DNA of 10,052 nt from Pseudomonadales bacterium (GTDB lineage: Bacteria; Pseudomonadota; Gammaproteobacteria; Pseudomonadales; DT-91): the NCBI GenBank assembly GCA_013215025.1, contig JABSRR010000071.1, forward strand, positions 1-10,052, read 5' to 3'. The translations under genes and the position numbers were made by a program. Below the pieces are notes generated by a model. That model saw nothing but the letters and a program-made list of their open reading frames with translations. It was not told the DNA's origin and ran no database searches. Position 1 is the stretch's first letter. Each line of letters starts with the position of its first letter. Shown in pieces: positions 1 through 6,042 of this stretch.

Positions 1-16
1 TTTGGGGTAAACGTGC

Positions 17-1306
17 TCACAGTGCTTTCACCACTGTTTTCATGGCCGAGGTCAGCGTGCTTAACTCGGTTTCTGTGATCGAGTAGGGCGGCATGATATA
101 CACCAGCTTTCCGAAGGGTCTAAGCCAGACGCCTTGCTCAATAAAGCTTTGGGTGATCGAGGGCATGTCAACCGACTGGTGCAGCTCAATCACGCCAATG
201 GCGCCTAAGATACGCACATCCGCAACAGCCGAGTAACTGGCTGCTTCCAAAAGCTCGCTCTTGAGCTGAGTTTCAATGCTTTTAACTTTGCTTTGCCAGT
301 CAAAGCTTTGCAGCAATTCGATATGCTTATTAGCCACCGCGCAAGCCAAAGGGTTGGCCATAAACGTTGGCCCGTGCATAAAGCAACCGGCTTCACCATT
401 GGAAATCGTGTCGGCGACTTCATCGGTGGTTAAGGTCGCTGCTAGGGTGATATAGCCGCCCGTTAGGGTTTTACCCAAGGTCATAATATCAGGGGCAATA
501 CCCGCATGCTGGCAGGCAAACAATTCGCCGGTTCGCCCAAAGCCTGTGGCAATTTCATCAGTAATCAATAACACATCGTATTGATCGCACAGCTCTCTAG
601 CGGCTTTCAGGTAGTCAGGGTGATAAAACTTCATGCCGCCAGCGCCTTGCACAATCGGTTCTACTATCAGTGCCGCCAAGCTCTCGTGCAGGGTTTCTAG
701 TTTGGCTTTTAAATCCTCAAGGCAAGCCTCATCAAACACCTCACTAAATTTAACCGAAGGGGATTCAGTGAAGTGTTGCTGCATCATGACATCAGCAAAT
801 AAATGATGCATACCGGTCACCGGGTCGCACACCGACATAGAACCTAAAGTATCGCCATGATAGCCATTACGCAGCGATAAAAACTGATGCTTGCTAGGCT
901 TATTTTTTGCCTGCCAATATTGAATCGCCATCTTCATGGCCACATCCACAGAGACCGAGCCCGAGTCTGACAAGAAAACCTTGGTGAGCCCCTCGGGCGA
1001 TAATTCAACTAGCTTTTGACAAAGCTTAATTGCAGGCTCGTGCGTTAGGCCGCCAAACATCACATGCGCCATTTTCTCGGTTTGCTCAACTAGAGCTTGG
1101 TTAAGCTCAGGATGATTGTAACCGTGAATCACCGACCACCAAGACGCCATACCATCAATCAACTTCTCGCCAGTGGCTAAATGGATATACACCCCAGCGG
1201 CTGACTCAACCAGCTGCATAGGCTGCGGGTTAGTCATCGACGAGTATGGGTGCCAGATATGCTCTTTATCAAACTGAAGTAAGCTTTGTAGAGTGTCTTT
1301 GTTCAT
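17..1306 (-). CDS. bioA: Adenosylmethionine-8-amino-7-oxononanoate aminotransferase (DAPA synthase)
   Basis: This is a PLP-dependent class III aminotransferase of the cytoplasm. It uses S-adenosylmethionine as amino donor to turn KAPA (8-amino-7-oxononanoate) into DAPA, the step before dethiobiotin synthetase in biotin synthesis. The 429-residue length is normal for BioA. Visible landmarks are HPYSSM (18-24; Tyr21 matches the substrate-site tyrosine of E. coli BioA), DGMASWWSVIHGYNHP (51-66), the phosphate-binding region DSGSVSVDVAMKMA (114-127), NGYHGDT (147-153), the PLP aspartate Asp250 in LITDEIATGFGRTGE, and the Schiff-base lysine Lys279 in TLGKTLTGG. The WW and HPYSSM motifs separate it from ornithine/GABA-type relatives. 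No other bio gene is in the window; an unlinked bioA is known in Pseudomonas. The ATG at 1306 has only a weak ribosome binding site, but the N-terminus fits the family. A probable promoter lies about 280 bases upstream. Confidence 0.96.
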   Translation of the reverse strand: MNKDTLQSLLQFDKEHIWHPYSSMTNPQPMQLVESAAGVYIHLATGEKLIDGMASWWSVIHGYNHPELNQALVEQTEKMAHVMFGGLTHEPAIKLCQKLVELSPEGLTKVFLSDSGSVSVDVAMKMAIQYWQAKNKPSKHQFLSLRNGYHGDTLGSMSVCDPVTGMHHLFADVMMQQHFTESPSVKFSEVFDEACLEDLKAKLETLHESLAALIVEPIVQGAGGMKFYHPDYLKAARELCDQYDVLLITDEIATGFGRTGELFACQHAGIAPDIMTLGKTLTGGYITLAATLTTDEVADTISNGEAGCFMHGPTFMANPLACAVANKHIELLQSFDWQSKVKSIETQLKSELLEAASYSAVADVRILGAIGVIELHQSVDMPSITQSFIEQGVWLRPFGKLVYIMPPYSITETELSTLTSAMKTVVKAL

Positions 1307-1350
1307 GGGTATCAGCTTGTTTTGTTTAACTAGTTTTTTCAGTCAGAGGG

Positions 1351-1458
1351 CAGTGTAAGCGGTGCATGCTTTTCAAGGGCGATGCGAGTATGTCCATATA
1401 CGCTTGGCTACCGAATAAGTGCAGCAGGCAACTTGAAAAGTCTGCACCACTAACTCTG
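1351..1458. repeat. Long imperfect inverted repeat in the predicted bioA leader
   Basis: The left arm is 1351-1377 and the right arm 1432-1458, each 27 bases, with 22 of 27 positions complementary. The core pairs GGTGCA (1361-1366) with TGCACC (1443-1448) and CTTTTCAAG (1369-1377) with CTTGAAAAG (1432-1440), with a two-base mismatch between them. The 54-base loop holds a second small hairpin: GCG, an AG bulge and TAT pair with ATACGC around 1384-1401. As RNA on either strand this would be a long stem with a structured loop. It lies between the predicted bioA promoter and start codon. It could be a leader regulatory element, a small RNA, a remnant of a short non-autonomous repeat, or the distant end of a terminator region. 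No T-run follows it. Confidence 0.6.
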
Positions 1459-1505
1459 CTGCAAGCTTGTCAAAAATTCTAGTGAGTTATTTGGGTATTG
1501 TTATG

Positions 1506-1519
1506 AGCCTTGAAAGGCT
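1506..1519. repeat. Small perfect hairpin in the bioA upstream region
   Basis: AGCCTT-GA-AAGGCT is fully self-complementary apart from the two-base centre, so as RNA it would fold as a 5-bp stem with a four-base loop. It lies between the predicted bioA transcript start and the long inverted repeat. There is no T-run on either side, so it is not a typical intrinsic terminator. Confidence 0.4.
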
Positions 1520-1555
1520 GAGTATACATTTTGCTTTTGGAAGTGTCTGCCGCGG

Positions 1556-1582
1556 GTAAACTTTTGCTCCTGCAAAGTTTAC
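1556..1582. promoter_or_regulatory. Palindrome overlapping the predicted bioA transcription start; possible operator
   Basis: GTAAACTTTTGC (1556-1567) pairs with GCAAAGTTTAC (1572-1582) around a TCCT loop, with one extra T in the left arm. It starts just downstream of the minus-strand -10 box, so a protein bound here would cover the start site. The outer halves GTAAAC / GTTTAC match the core of the known BirA biotin operator half-sites (TTGTAAACC / GGTTTACAA). However, the gap between the two cores is 15 bases, against 18 in the E. coli bio operator as I recall it. A BirA site is therefore only a possibility, and a simple 5'-end RNA hairpin is the alternative. Confidence 0.4.
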
Positions 1583-1584
1583 AT

Positions 1585-1593
1585 ATTATACCA
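1585..1593 (-). promoter_or_regulatory. Extended -10 promoter, probably for bioA
   Basis: The minus strand reads TGGTATAAT, a perfect -10 hexamer with the TGN extension. No good -35 box lies at 16-18 bases, as is usual for extended -10 promoters. The predicted start is near 1578, giving a bioA leader of about 270 bases. It lies downstream of the thiolase gene, so bioA would have its own promoter. Confidence 0.55.
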
Positions 1594-1708
1594 CCTGTAC
1601 AAAACGCGGCAGCCAAGCGAACAAGGATGTATGCACAGCGTCTTCGGAGAATCAGCTGTATGATCAGTCGATTTCTATAACAGAAGGTTAGCCATGAATA
1701 CAGCTAAT

Positions 1709-2887
1709 TTAGATCATCTCAATTGCCATAGCCGTCGCTTCACCACCACCGATACATAACGACGCAATACCTTTCTTAAGGCCTTGGCGCTTAAGGGCGT
1801 ACATCAAGGTAACCAATAAACGTGAGCCAGTAGAGCCAATAGGGTGGCCTTGCGCACAAGCACCGCCGTGTACGTTCACTTTAGCAGGGTCAAGATCAAA
1901 TTCTTTGATTGCTAGCATGGTCACCATGGCAAACGCTTCGTTGATTTCATACAAATCAACCTCGTCTTTGCTCCAGCCAGTCTTATCAAATAGCTTCTGC
2001 ATGGCGCCAACGGGTGCAATGGTGAAATTCTCTGGGTCGCGAGAGTGGCGCGTGTGCGCAACAATACGAGCTAATGGCTTAAGGCCTTGAGCTTCAGCTT
2101 CTGATTCGCTCATTAATAATAGCGCTGACGCACCATCAGAGATAGAGCTGGCATTGGCAGCTGTAATCGTGCCGTCTTTAGCAAACGCCGGGCGAAGGCT
2201 AGGAATCTTATCGATTTTAGCGGTTAATGGCTGCTCATCGTCTTTAACCGTGGTTTCACCGCGACGGGTTTTAATCACAACTGGCTCAATTTCATCATCT
2301 AAAGTGCCATTGTTAATCGCTTCTTGTGCACGGGTTAAAGATTGAATCGCAAACTCATCCATGCCTTCACGAGTTACGCCGTGCTCATTAGCGGTATCTT
2401 GCGCGAAGCTGCCCATCATACGGTCGGTGGTGGCATCGGCTAAGCCGTCAAAGAACATATGGTCTAAAAATTGGCTGTGGCCAGTGCGAACACCAGAGCG
2501 CGCACCCATCACAAGGTGAGGGGCGTTGGTCATGCTTTCCATACCACCGGCAATCACCGCCTTGTTGGTGCCTGAAGCAATCGAATCGTAAGCGTACATC
2601 GCCGCTTGCATGCCAGAGCCACATAATTTATTTAATGTCACGGCGCCGGCTGATTGAGGAACGCCTGCATTTAACGCCGCTTGTCGCGCAGGGCCTTGTT
2701 TAAGACCAGCCGACAGAACGTTACCCATAAAGACTTCATCGATTAGCTCAGGATTAATACCACTGCGCTCAAGGGTCGCTTTAATCGCCACGGTACCTAA
2801 TTCAACCGCTGTCACATCGCTTAAAGAACCCTGAAGGCCGCCCATTGGGGTACGTGCACCGTCTACAATCACTACCGATTCAGTCAT
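1709..2887 (-). CDS. Acetyl-CoA acetyltransferase (biosynthetic-type thiolase)
   Basis: This is a type II thiolase that condenses two acetyl-CoA to acetoacetyl-CoA, or runs the reverse cleavage; it is of the AtoB/PhaA kind. Its 392 residues are the usual length. The nucleophile is Cys89 in LNKLCGSGMQA. NEAFA is at 316-320, the catalytic His348 lies in GGACAQGHPIGSTGSR, and the acid/base Cys378 in SLCIGGGEATAMA. All catalytic residues are present. The VNVHGGACA-type loop resembles Pseudomonas AtoB-like thiolases; the Gln at 346 sits where Leu is common and is only a small deviation. The start is supported by AGGA upstream of ATG 2887. No CoA-transferase, acetoacetyl-CoA reductase or PHA synthase gene is nearby, so the pathway (ketone body, PHA or fatty acid/amino acid breakdown) cannot be told from context. 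It is divergent from the lipoprotein gene. Confidence 0.93.
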   Translation of the reverse strand: MTESVVIVDGARTPMGGLQGSLSDVTAVELGTVAIKATLERSGINPELIDEVFMGNVLSAGLKQGPARQAALNAGVPQSAGAVTLNKLCGSGMQAAMYAYDSIASGTNKAVIAGGMESMTNAPHLVMGARSGVRTGHSQFLDHMFFDGLADATTDRMMGSFAQDTANEHGVTREGMDEFAIQSLTRAQEAINNGTLDDEIEPVVIKTRRGETTVKDDEQPLTAKIDKIPSLRPAFAKDGTITAANASSISDGASALLLMSESEAEAQGLKPLARIVAHTRHSRDPENFTIAPVGAMQKLFDKTGWSKDEVDLYEINEAFAMVTMLAIKEFDLDPAKVNVHGGACAQGHPIGSTGSRLLVTLMYALKRQGLKKGIASLCIGGGEATAMAIEMI

Positions 2888-2965
2888 AATGTTTTCCTGT
2901 ATTTAAAGAGTCAAAGGCGGCTAAAAAAGCGCGCTAACTAAGCGTCAGTTTAAAAAGTGGCGCAA

Positions 2966-2974
2966 ATTTTAGCA
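2966..2974 (-). promoter_or_regulatory. Candidate extended -10 promoter for the thiolase gene
   Basis: The minus strand reads TGCTAAAAT, an extended -10 with five of six hexamer matches. It would start transcription about 70 bases before the thiolase ATG. No convincing -35 is seen. It rests on the motif alone. Confidence 0.35.
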
Positions 2975-3130
2975 CAAAAGCCATTACTGTGGTTTTAATC
3001 TGGGGGTATTTTCGAGTATTTCAAGCTGTTGGCTCAGCCCTGGCTGTCTGGTTTTTAATGCGATAGCACTTGAGAAGCACAAGGCGATTCTTTAAGTTTT
3101 ATAGATAAAAATCAAAAAAGAAGCTTCACC

Positions 3131-3973
3131 ATGTACCTTGTTTCCCGGTTTAAAACCATAGTTCTATTATCCATAACGGTGGTGGCCGTTTTTCTTCTCA
3201 GCGGTTGTGAGAAGATATTTCCGCCTAGCCCTTATAACTGCGAAAACCTGCCCGAGGCTTATCAGAACTTACCCGAGGATAATCGCTATCATTTTGTGTT
3301 GTGGCGCGATGCGGGTATGAGTCAAGCCGCTTTTGATGAGTTGCTGTTTAATCAGCTTACGCCAGCCATCTTAGCTATAGACAGTGACTCGATTCGTTAT
3401 TGGGTTACCGACCCATCAATTGAAAGCCTAACGCTCAGGCAAAAGCCCAGAGACGATGGGGCTTTATTGGCTGCAATTGTGTCGGTCAAAACCGATAGCA
3501 AAGAGGATGCTACTCGCCTTTATCAGTGGCTGAGCGAGCAAGTGCATTTTGCCTCAGCTTATCAAGTTCAGCATAGCCTGCCGTTGGATTATCAAAGAGA
3601 CTGGCCAGTGGGTGAGGCTTCACCGGGTATTGTCTCAGTGTCCTTATTTAAACGTAAAGAGGGGCTAGATGCGAAAGGCTTTAAAGATTATTGGCACTGC
3701 TCACATACGCCATTTGCATTAGAGATTCACCCCTTATGGCGTTATGAGCGAAACGTGGTGGTGAAAGCGCTAAGTGCCGATGCGCCAGTTTACGAAGGCA
3801 TCGTGCCTTTGCATATGCAAAAAGATGAAGACTTAACGGATTTTTCTAACTTCTTTGCTGCTGATGGTAACTGGGCAATTTATAATGCGATGCGCATTCA
3901 AAGTGATGTGAGTAATTTTATTGATCTGGATCATATCGAAGCCACGGCGATGCGCGAATATGTGATGCGGTAA
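3131..3973 (+). CDS. Predicted lipoprotein with EthD-like dimeric alpha-beta barrel domain
   Basis: The 280-residue protein starts with a lipoprotein signal: a basic N-terminus (Arg6, Lys8), a hydrophobic stretch at 9-23, and the lipobox LSGC with Cys26 as the predicted lipidated residue. Glu27 and Lys28 follow; there is no Asp at +2, so outer-membrane sorting is possible. The region at about 165-245 (GIVSVSLFKRKEGLDAKGFKDYW, then SHTPFA and YEGIVPLHM) looks like an EthD/ABM-type barrel. The part at about 52-135 (YHFVLWRDAGMSQAAFDEL onward) may be a second, diverged copy, making a tandem barrel. EthD proteins occur beside P450 and other oxidative enzymes or act as small-molecule cyclase-like folds, but the function of lipid-anchored members is not established. 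The gene stands alone: thiolase is divergent and carbonic anhydrase convergent. The ribosome binding site is weak (GAAG about 8 bases before ATG). The lipoprotein call is firm; the domain call is moderate. Confidence 0.8.
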   Translation: MYLVSRFKTIVLLSITVVAVFLLSGCEKIFPPSPYNCENLPEAYQNLPEDNRYHFVLWRDAGMSQAAFDELLFNQLTPAILAIDSDSIRYWVTDPSIESLTLRQKPRDDGALLAAIVSVKTDSKEDATRLYQWLSEQVHFASAYQVQHSLPLDYQRDWPVGEASPGIVSVSLFKRKEGLDAKGFKDYWHCSHTPFALEIHPLWRYERNVVVKALSADAPVYEGIVPLHMQKDEDLTDFSNFFAADGNWAIYNAMRIQSDVSNFIDLDHIEATAMREYVMR

Positions 3974-3981
3974 GGATTTAT

Positions 3982-4022
3982 CGCTAAAAGCACTACACTG
4001 CTTGAGTAAACATCTTTTAGCG
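3982..4022. terminator. First hairpin between convergent genes; possible terminator
   Basis: CGCTAAAAG (3982-3990) pairs perfectly with CTTTTAGCG (4014-4022) around a 23-base loop. It begins nine bases after the lipoprotein stop codon, where a terminator is expected. The loop is long and no T-run follows, so intrinsic termination is not certain. Confidence 0.4.
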
Positions 4023-4026
4023 CAAC

Positions 4027-4057
4027 TGGCGTTCTAGCTTTAGTGTCAAGAACGCCA
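4027..4057. terminator. Second hairpin between convergent genes; possible bidirectional terminator
   Basis: TGGCGTTCT (4027-4035) pairs perfectly with AGAACGCCA (4049-4057) around a 13-base loop. It lies 21 bases past the carbonic anhydrase stop and four bases from the first hairpin. It is more GC-rich and more stable looking than the first, but neither strand shows a clear T-tract after it. Confidence 0.42.
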
Positions 4058-4078
4058 TAATAGATCAGTTAGAAGAGA

Positions 4079-4711
4079 TTATAAAAAGCTCACTTCACCC
4101 GATTTCACATCGTACATAGCACCTGCGATGGTGATTTCACCGGCCTCAATCATCTCGTTCAAGACCGCACTTTTTGCTTTCAAATCAGCAATCGCAAGTT
4201 CAACGTTTGCTACCGCAACTGAATCAACGAACTCTGCGTTGGCTGAACTACGGTCTGTACCTGCTGGTGTTTCAACGGCATCAACAGCCGGTGTGATTTT
4301 AGCTAGCATTTGTGTGAGATTGCCAAGCTCAGCCTTGTCACAAGCGCCTTTTACTGCGCCACAAGCGGTATGACCCATGATCAAAATCGCTTTGGCACCG
4401 GCTACTTTACAAGCAAACTCTAATGAGCCTAAGATGTCTTCATTAACAAAGTTACCGGCGATACGTGCGTTAAATACATCACCGATGCCTTGGTCGAATA
4501 CGATCTCAGTCGGGATGCGAGAATCGATACAAGATACTACAGCAGCCAATGGGAATTGACCTGAGGCCGTATCAGAGATTTGTGACGCATAATCACGAGC
4601 AAGCGGGGATTTATTAACAAAGCGTGCATTGCCTTCTTTGAGTAAAGCAATCGCTTGAGCTGGACTTAATTGTGCTTGTGATTCTGAATTCATAGTGGCA
4701 GCGGCTGTCAT
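4079..4711 (-). CDS. Beta-class carbonic anhydrase
   Basis: This is a cytoplasmic zinc enzyme interconverting CO2 and bicarbonate, which carboxylases such as acetyl-CoA carboxylase need. The frame is open further upstream, but ATG 4711 is chosen because AGGAGT (4716-4721) sits four bases before it on the minus strand, and the extra 33 residues do not look like a beta-CA N-terminus. The resulting length is 210 residues. The zinc ligands are Cys61, His114 and Cys117, in SCIDSR and GHTACGAVKGA. The Asp63-Arg65 dyad is intact. DQGIGDVFNARIAGN (73-87) and the C-terminal ITIAGAMYDVKSGEV strand are typical. There is no signal peptide. It lies 95 bases downstream of the regulator gene on the same strand, with its own candidate promoter in the gap, so co-transcription is possible but not required. 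It converges with the lipoprotein gene. Confidence 0.95.
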   Translation of the reverse strand: MTAAATMNSESQAQLSPAQAIALLKEGNARFVNKSPLARDYASQISDTASGQFPLAAVVSCIDSRIPTEIVFDQGIGDVFNARIAGNFVNEDILGSLEFACKVAGAKAILIMGHTACGAVKGACDKAELGNLTQMLAKITPAVDAVETPAGTDRSSANAEFVDSVAVANVELAIADLKAKSAVLNEMIEAGEITIAGAMYDVKSGEVSFL

Positions 4712-4774
4712 GGTTACTCCTGATTCTGTTACGTCTTCGGTGTTAGGGGGCGTATGTGTTCTTTTGTAGTCAGT

Positions 4775-4783
4775 TTTATAGCA
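4775..4783 (-). promoter_or_regulatory. Candidate extended -10 promoter for carbonic anhydrase
   Basis: The minus strand reads TGCTATAAA, a TGN-extended -10 with five of six matches. The predicted start is about 57 bases before the ATG at 4711. No good -35 is seen. It lies in the short gap after the regulator gene and, if used, gives the anhydrase independent expression. Confidence 0.42.
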
Positions 4784-4806
4784 TGAGCTGAAAAAATGAG
4801 CGCAAA

Positions 4807-5832
4807 TCATACCATGCGTTCTGTCGGGCTCTCAATTGCCCCTTCAAATAACTTAGCTCTAACATTCAATCGATACTGCGAAGGCGAGAGTTGCGTCACT
4901 TTTTTGAACAGGCGCGAAAGGTGCGGGCTATCGTTAAAACCACAGATCAAGGCAATTTCTTCAATGCCGGCATTGCTGTCTCTCAGTAGGGATTTAGCCA
5001 GATCAATGCGAATGGTTTGCTGATATTGGCCGAGGGTTAAGCCTGTGGCAGTTTTGAAGCGGCGCTGCAGGCTTCTTAGGGAAATGCCTAAATTTTTTGC
5101 CAAGGCCTCACTGTTTAATCTAGAACTGAGTTCGCGTTGCAGCGCGTCTTGTGCCTCAGCCACAAGTTCATCATTGAGAGCGGAATGCCCATGATCTCTA
5201 AATAGTTGCTCTTGCAGTGGCTGCCTAGCTTCTGGTGAGAACTGATTGGCGATAGCGTGCGCAACTTGTGGGCTATACATTTGCTCAATTAAATAAATAC
5301 ATAAATCGGCTAGCGCATTGACTGAGCCTGCACAAAATACATTACTGGATTGCGTTATTCTATGCGATCGCTTCCAGCGTATTTTGGGGAAGCGTTTCTC
5401 CATTTCATCAAAATAAAACCAATGGGTAGTCGCAGCTTTGCCGTCTAAAATTCCGGCGACAGCCAACAGGGTAGAACCCGTGCCAGACGAGCACATGCGC
5501 ACGCCGCGACTCTCCTGTATTTGCAGATAATCAATCAGCCCTTGACTACTATTGGCCGCATTAAGAGGATGGCGCCAGTAACTTGGTATCAAGATCAAGT
5601 CTGGGGTTTGCTCAGTTGCGGCCGCTGCACTTAGGTCGGCGCTGAAGGATAATCCGGCATGACAAGGGTAGTGGCCTTGTCGCTCGGCAACCAATTGAAT
5701 CTGTATCTGGTGTTTAGCGCGATCGGCGCGATCTTGCAGTTGCGTTCGGGCGCGCTCGGTAGCAGCGCAGAGCATTTCAATTGGCAGAGAAAAGGATGAA
5801 GACAGGGTGCTGGCGCTGAGCAAGACATGCAC
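4807..5832 (-). CDS. GlxA/AraC-family transcriptional regulator with DJ-1/PfpI-like N-terminal domain
   Basis: The protein has two parts. The N-terminal part, about 1-185, is DJ-1/PfpI (class I glutamine amidotransferase)-like, with strand VHVLLSAS, the SLPIEMLCAA segment, and the elbow RGVRMCSSGTGSTLLAVAG with Cys114 at the nucleophile position. The C-terminal part holds the AraC/XylS helix-turn-helix pair: LNSEALAKNLGISLRSLQRRFK (about 239-260) and IEEIALICGFNDSPHLSRLFKKVT (about 290-313). In this family the first domain usually senses a ligand rather than acting as an enzyme. I start at GTG 5832 (341 residues) because AAGGAGT (5841-5847) sits eight bases before it and the first residues then form the expected first strand. 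An ATG at 5892 would add 20 hydrophilic residues but has no Shine-Dalgarno. It is divergent from fabY and upstream of carbonic anhydrase; fabY is the likeliest target by position. The ligand is unknown. Confidence 0.9.
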   Translation of the reverse strand: MHVLLSASTLSSSFSLPIEMLCAATERARTQLQDRADRAKHQIQIQLVAERQGHYPCHAGLSFSADLSAAAATEQTPDLILIPSYWRHPLNAANSSQGLIDYLQIQESRGVRMCSSGTGSTLLAVAGILDGKAATTHWFYFDEMEKRFPKIRWKRSHRITQSSNVFCAGSVNALADLCIYLIEQMYSPQVAHAIANQFSPEARQPLQEQLFRDHGHSALNDELVAEAQDALQRELSSRLNSEALAKNLGISLRSLQRRFKTATGLTLGQYQQTIRIDLAKSLLRDSNAGIEEIALICGFNDSPHLSRLFKKVTQLSPSQYRLNVRAKLFEGAIESPTERMV

Positions 5833-5840
5833 CAGAATTG

Positions 5841-5847
5841 ACTCCTT
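5841..5847 (-). promoter_or_regulatory. Shine-Dalgarno that decides the regulator's GTG start
   Basis: The minus strand reads AAGGAGT eight bases before GTG 5832. The alternative ATG at 5892 is preceded by CACTTG, which is no ribosome binding site. A second AAGGAG lies a little further upstream inside the same stretch. Confidence 0.55.
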
Positions 5848-5894
5848 AGACTCCTTGCTGAAGTGTTTTGCTATATATGACTGACTCATCAAGT

Positions 5895-5980
5895 GACGCT
5901 TTTATACTGTATTGTGGCGCTATTATTCTATTATCCGTTGGCTGTGTCTATACAATGCGGCAGCACAAATATAAAACGTC
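5895..5980. promoter_or_regulatory. Divergent fabY/regulator promoters with mirror-image elements
   Basis: GACGCTTTTATA (5895-5906) and TATAAAACGTC (5970-5980) are inverted copies apart from one extra C. Each arm holds a TATAAA that could be a -10 box: minus strand 5906-5901 for the regulator, plus strand 5970-5975 for fabY. Predicted starts near 5894 and 5982 give leaders of about 60 bases to GTG 5832 and ATG 6043. No strong -35 boxes are seen, which would fit activator-dependent promoters. TGACGC (5894-5899) also has an inverted partner GCGTCA at 5990-5995. Whether the repeats are protein sites or just similar -10 regions cannot be told. Confidence 0.42.
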
Positions 5981-6042
5981 TAGTCGATAGCGTCATTGTC
6001 TGTTTAAACACTTTAGATGTATTGGTTAATAAGGATAAATAA

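Larger units (their letters stand above)
1307..1708. other. 402-base non-coding region between the thiolase gene and bioA
   Basis: No credible gene is seen on either strand. Very short frames such as ATG 1630 on the plus strand (17 codons) are not convincing. Read on the minus strand, the direction of bioA, the region holds in order: an 8-bp inverted pair AGCTGTAT (1654-1661) / ATACAGCT (1698-1705) with a 36-base loop; an extended -10 promoter (1585-1593); a palindrome at the predicted transcript start (1556-1582); a small perfect hairpin AGCCTT-GA-AAGGCT (1506-1519); and a long imperfect inverted repeat (1351-1458). No hairpin plus T-run terminator for the upstream thiolase gene was found. 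The density of self-complementary segments suggests a structured bioA leader RNA, but it matches no riboswitch that I recognise. Confidence 0.7.

Noticed and set aside
1324..1458. Integron attC site, because GTTTAAC (1324-1330) precedes a long imperfect inverted repeat
   Set aside because: No matching GTTRRRY core on the right side, and no integrase or gene-cassette pattern nearby.
1630..1683. Seventeen-codon plus-strand frame after AAGGA
   Set aside because: Too short, no protein-like pattern, and the start is too close to the purine run.
1654..1705. AGCTGTAT / ATACAGCT pair as the thiolase gene's terminator
   Set aside because: Eight-base arms with a 36-base loop and no T-run; too weak to call.
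4712..4810. N-terminal extension of carbonic anhydrase to ATG 4810
   Set aside because: No ribosome binding site, unlike family N-termini, and it would overlap the regulator gene. A good Shine-Dalgarno and a candidate promoter point to ATG 4711.
5833..5892. Regulator start at the ATG pair 5892/5889
   Set aside because: No Shine-Dalgarno, and it adds a hydrophilic stretch before the first strand of the DJ-1 fold; kept only as an alternative to GTG 5832.
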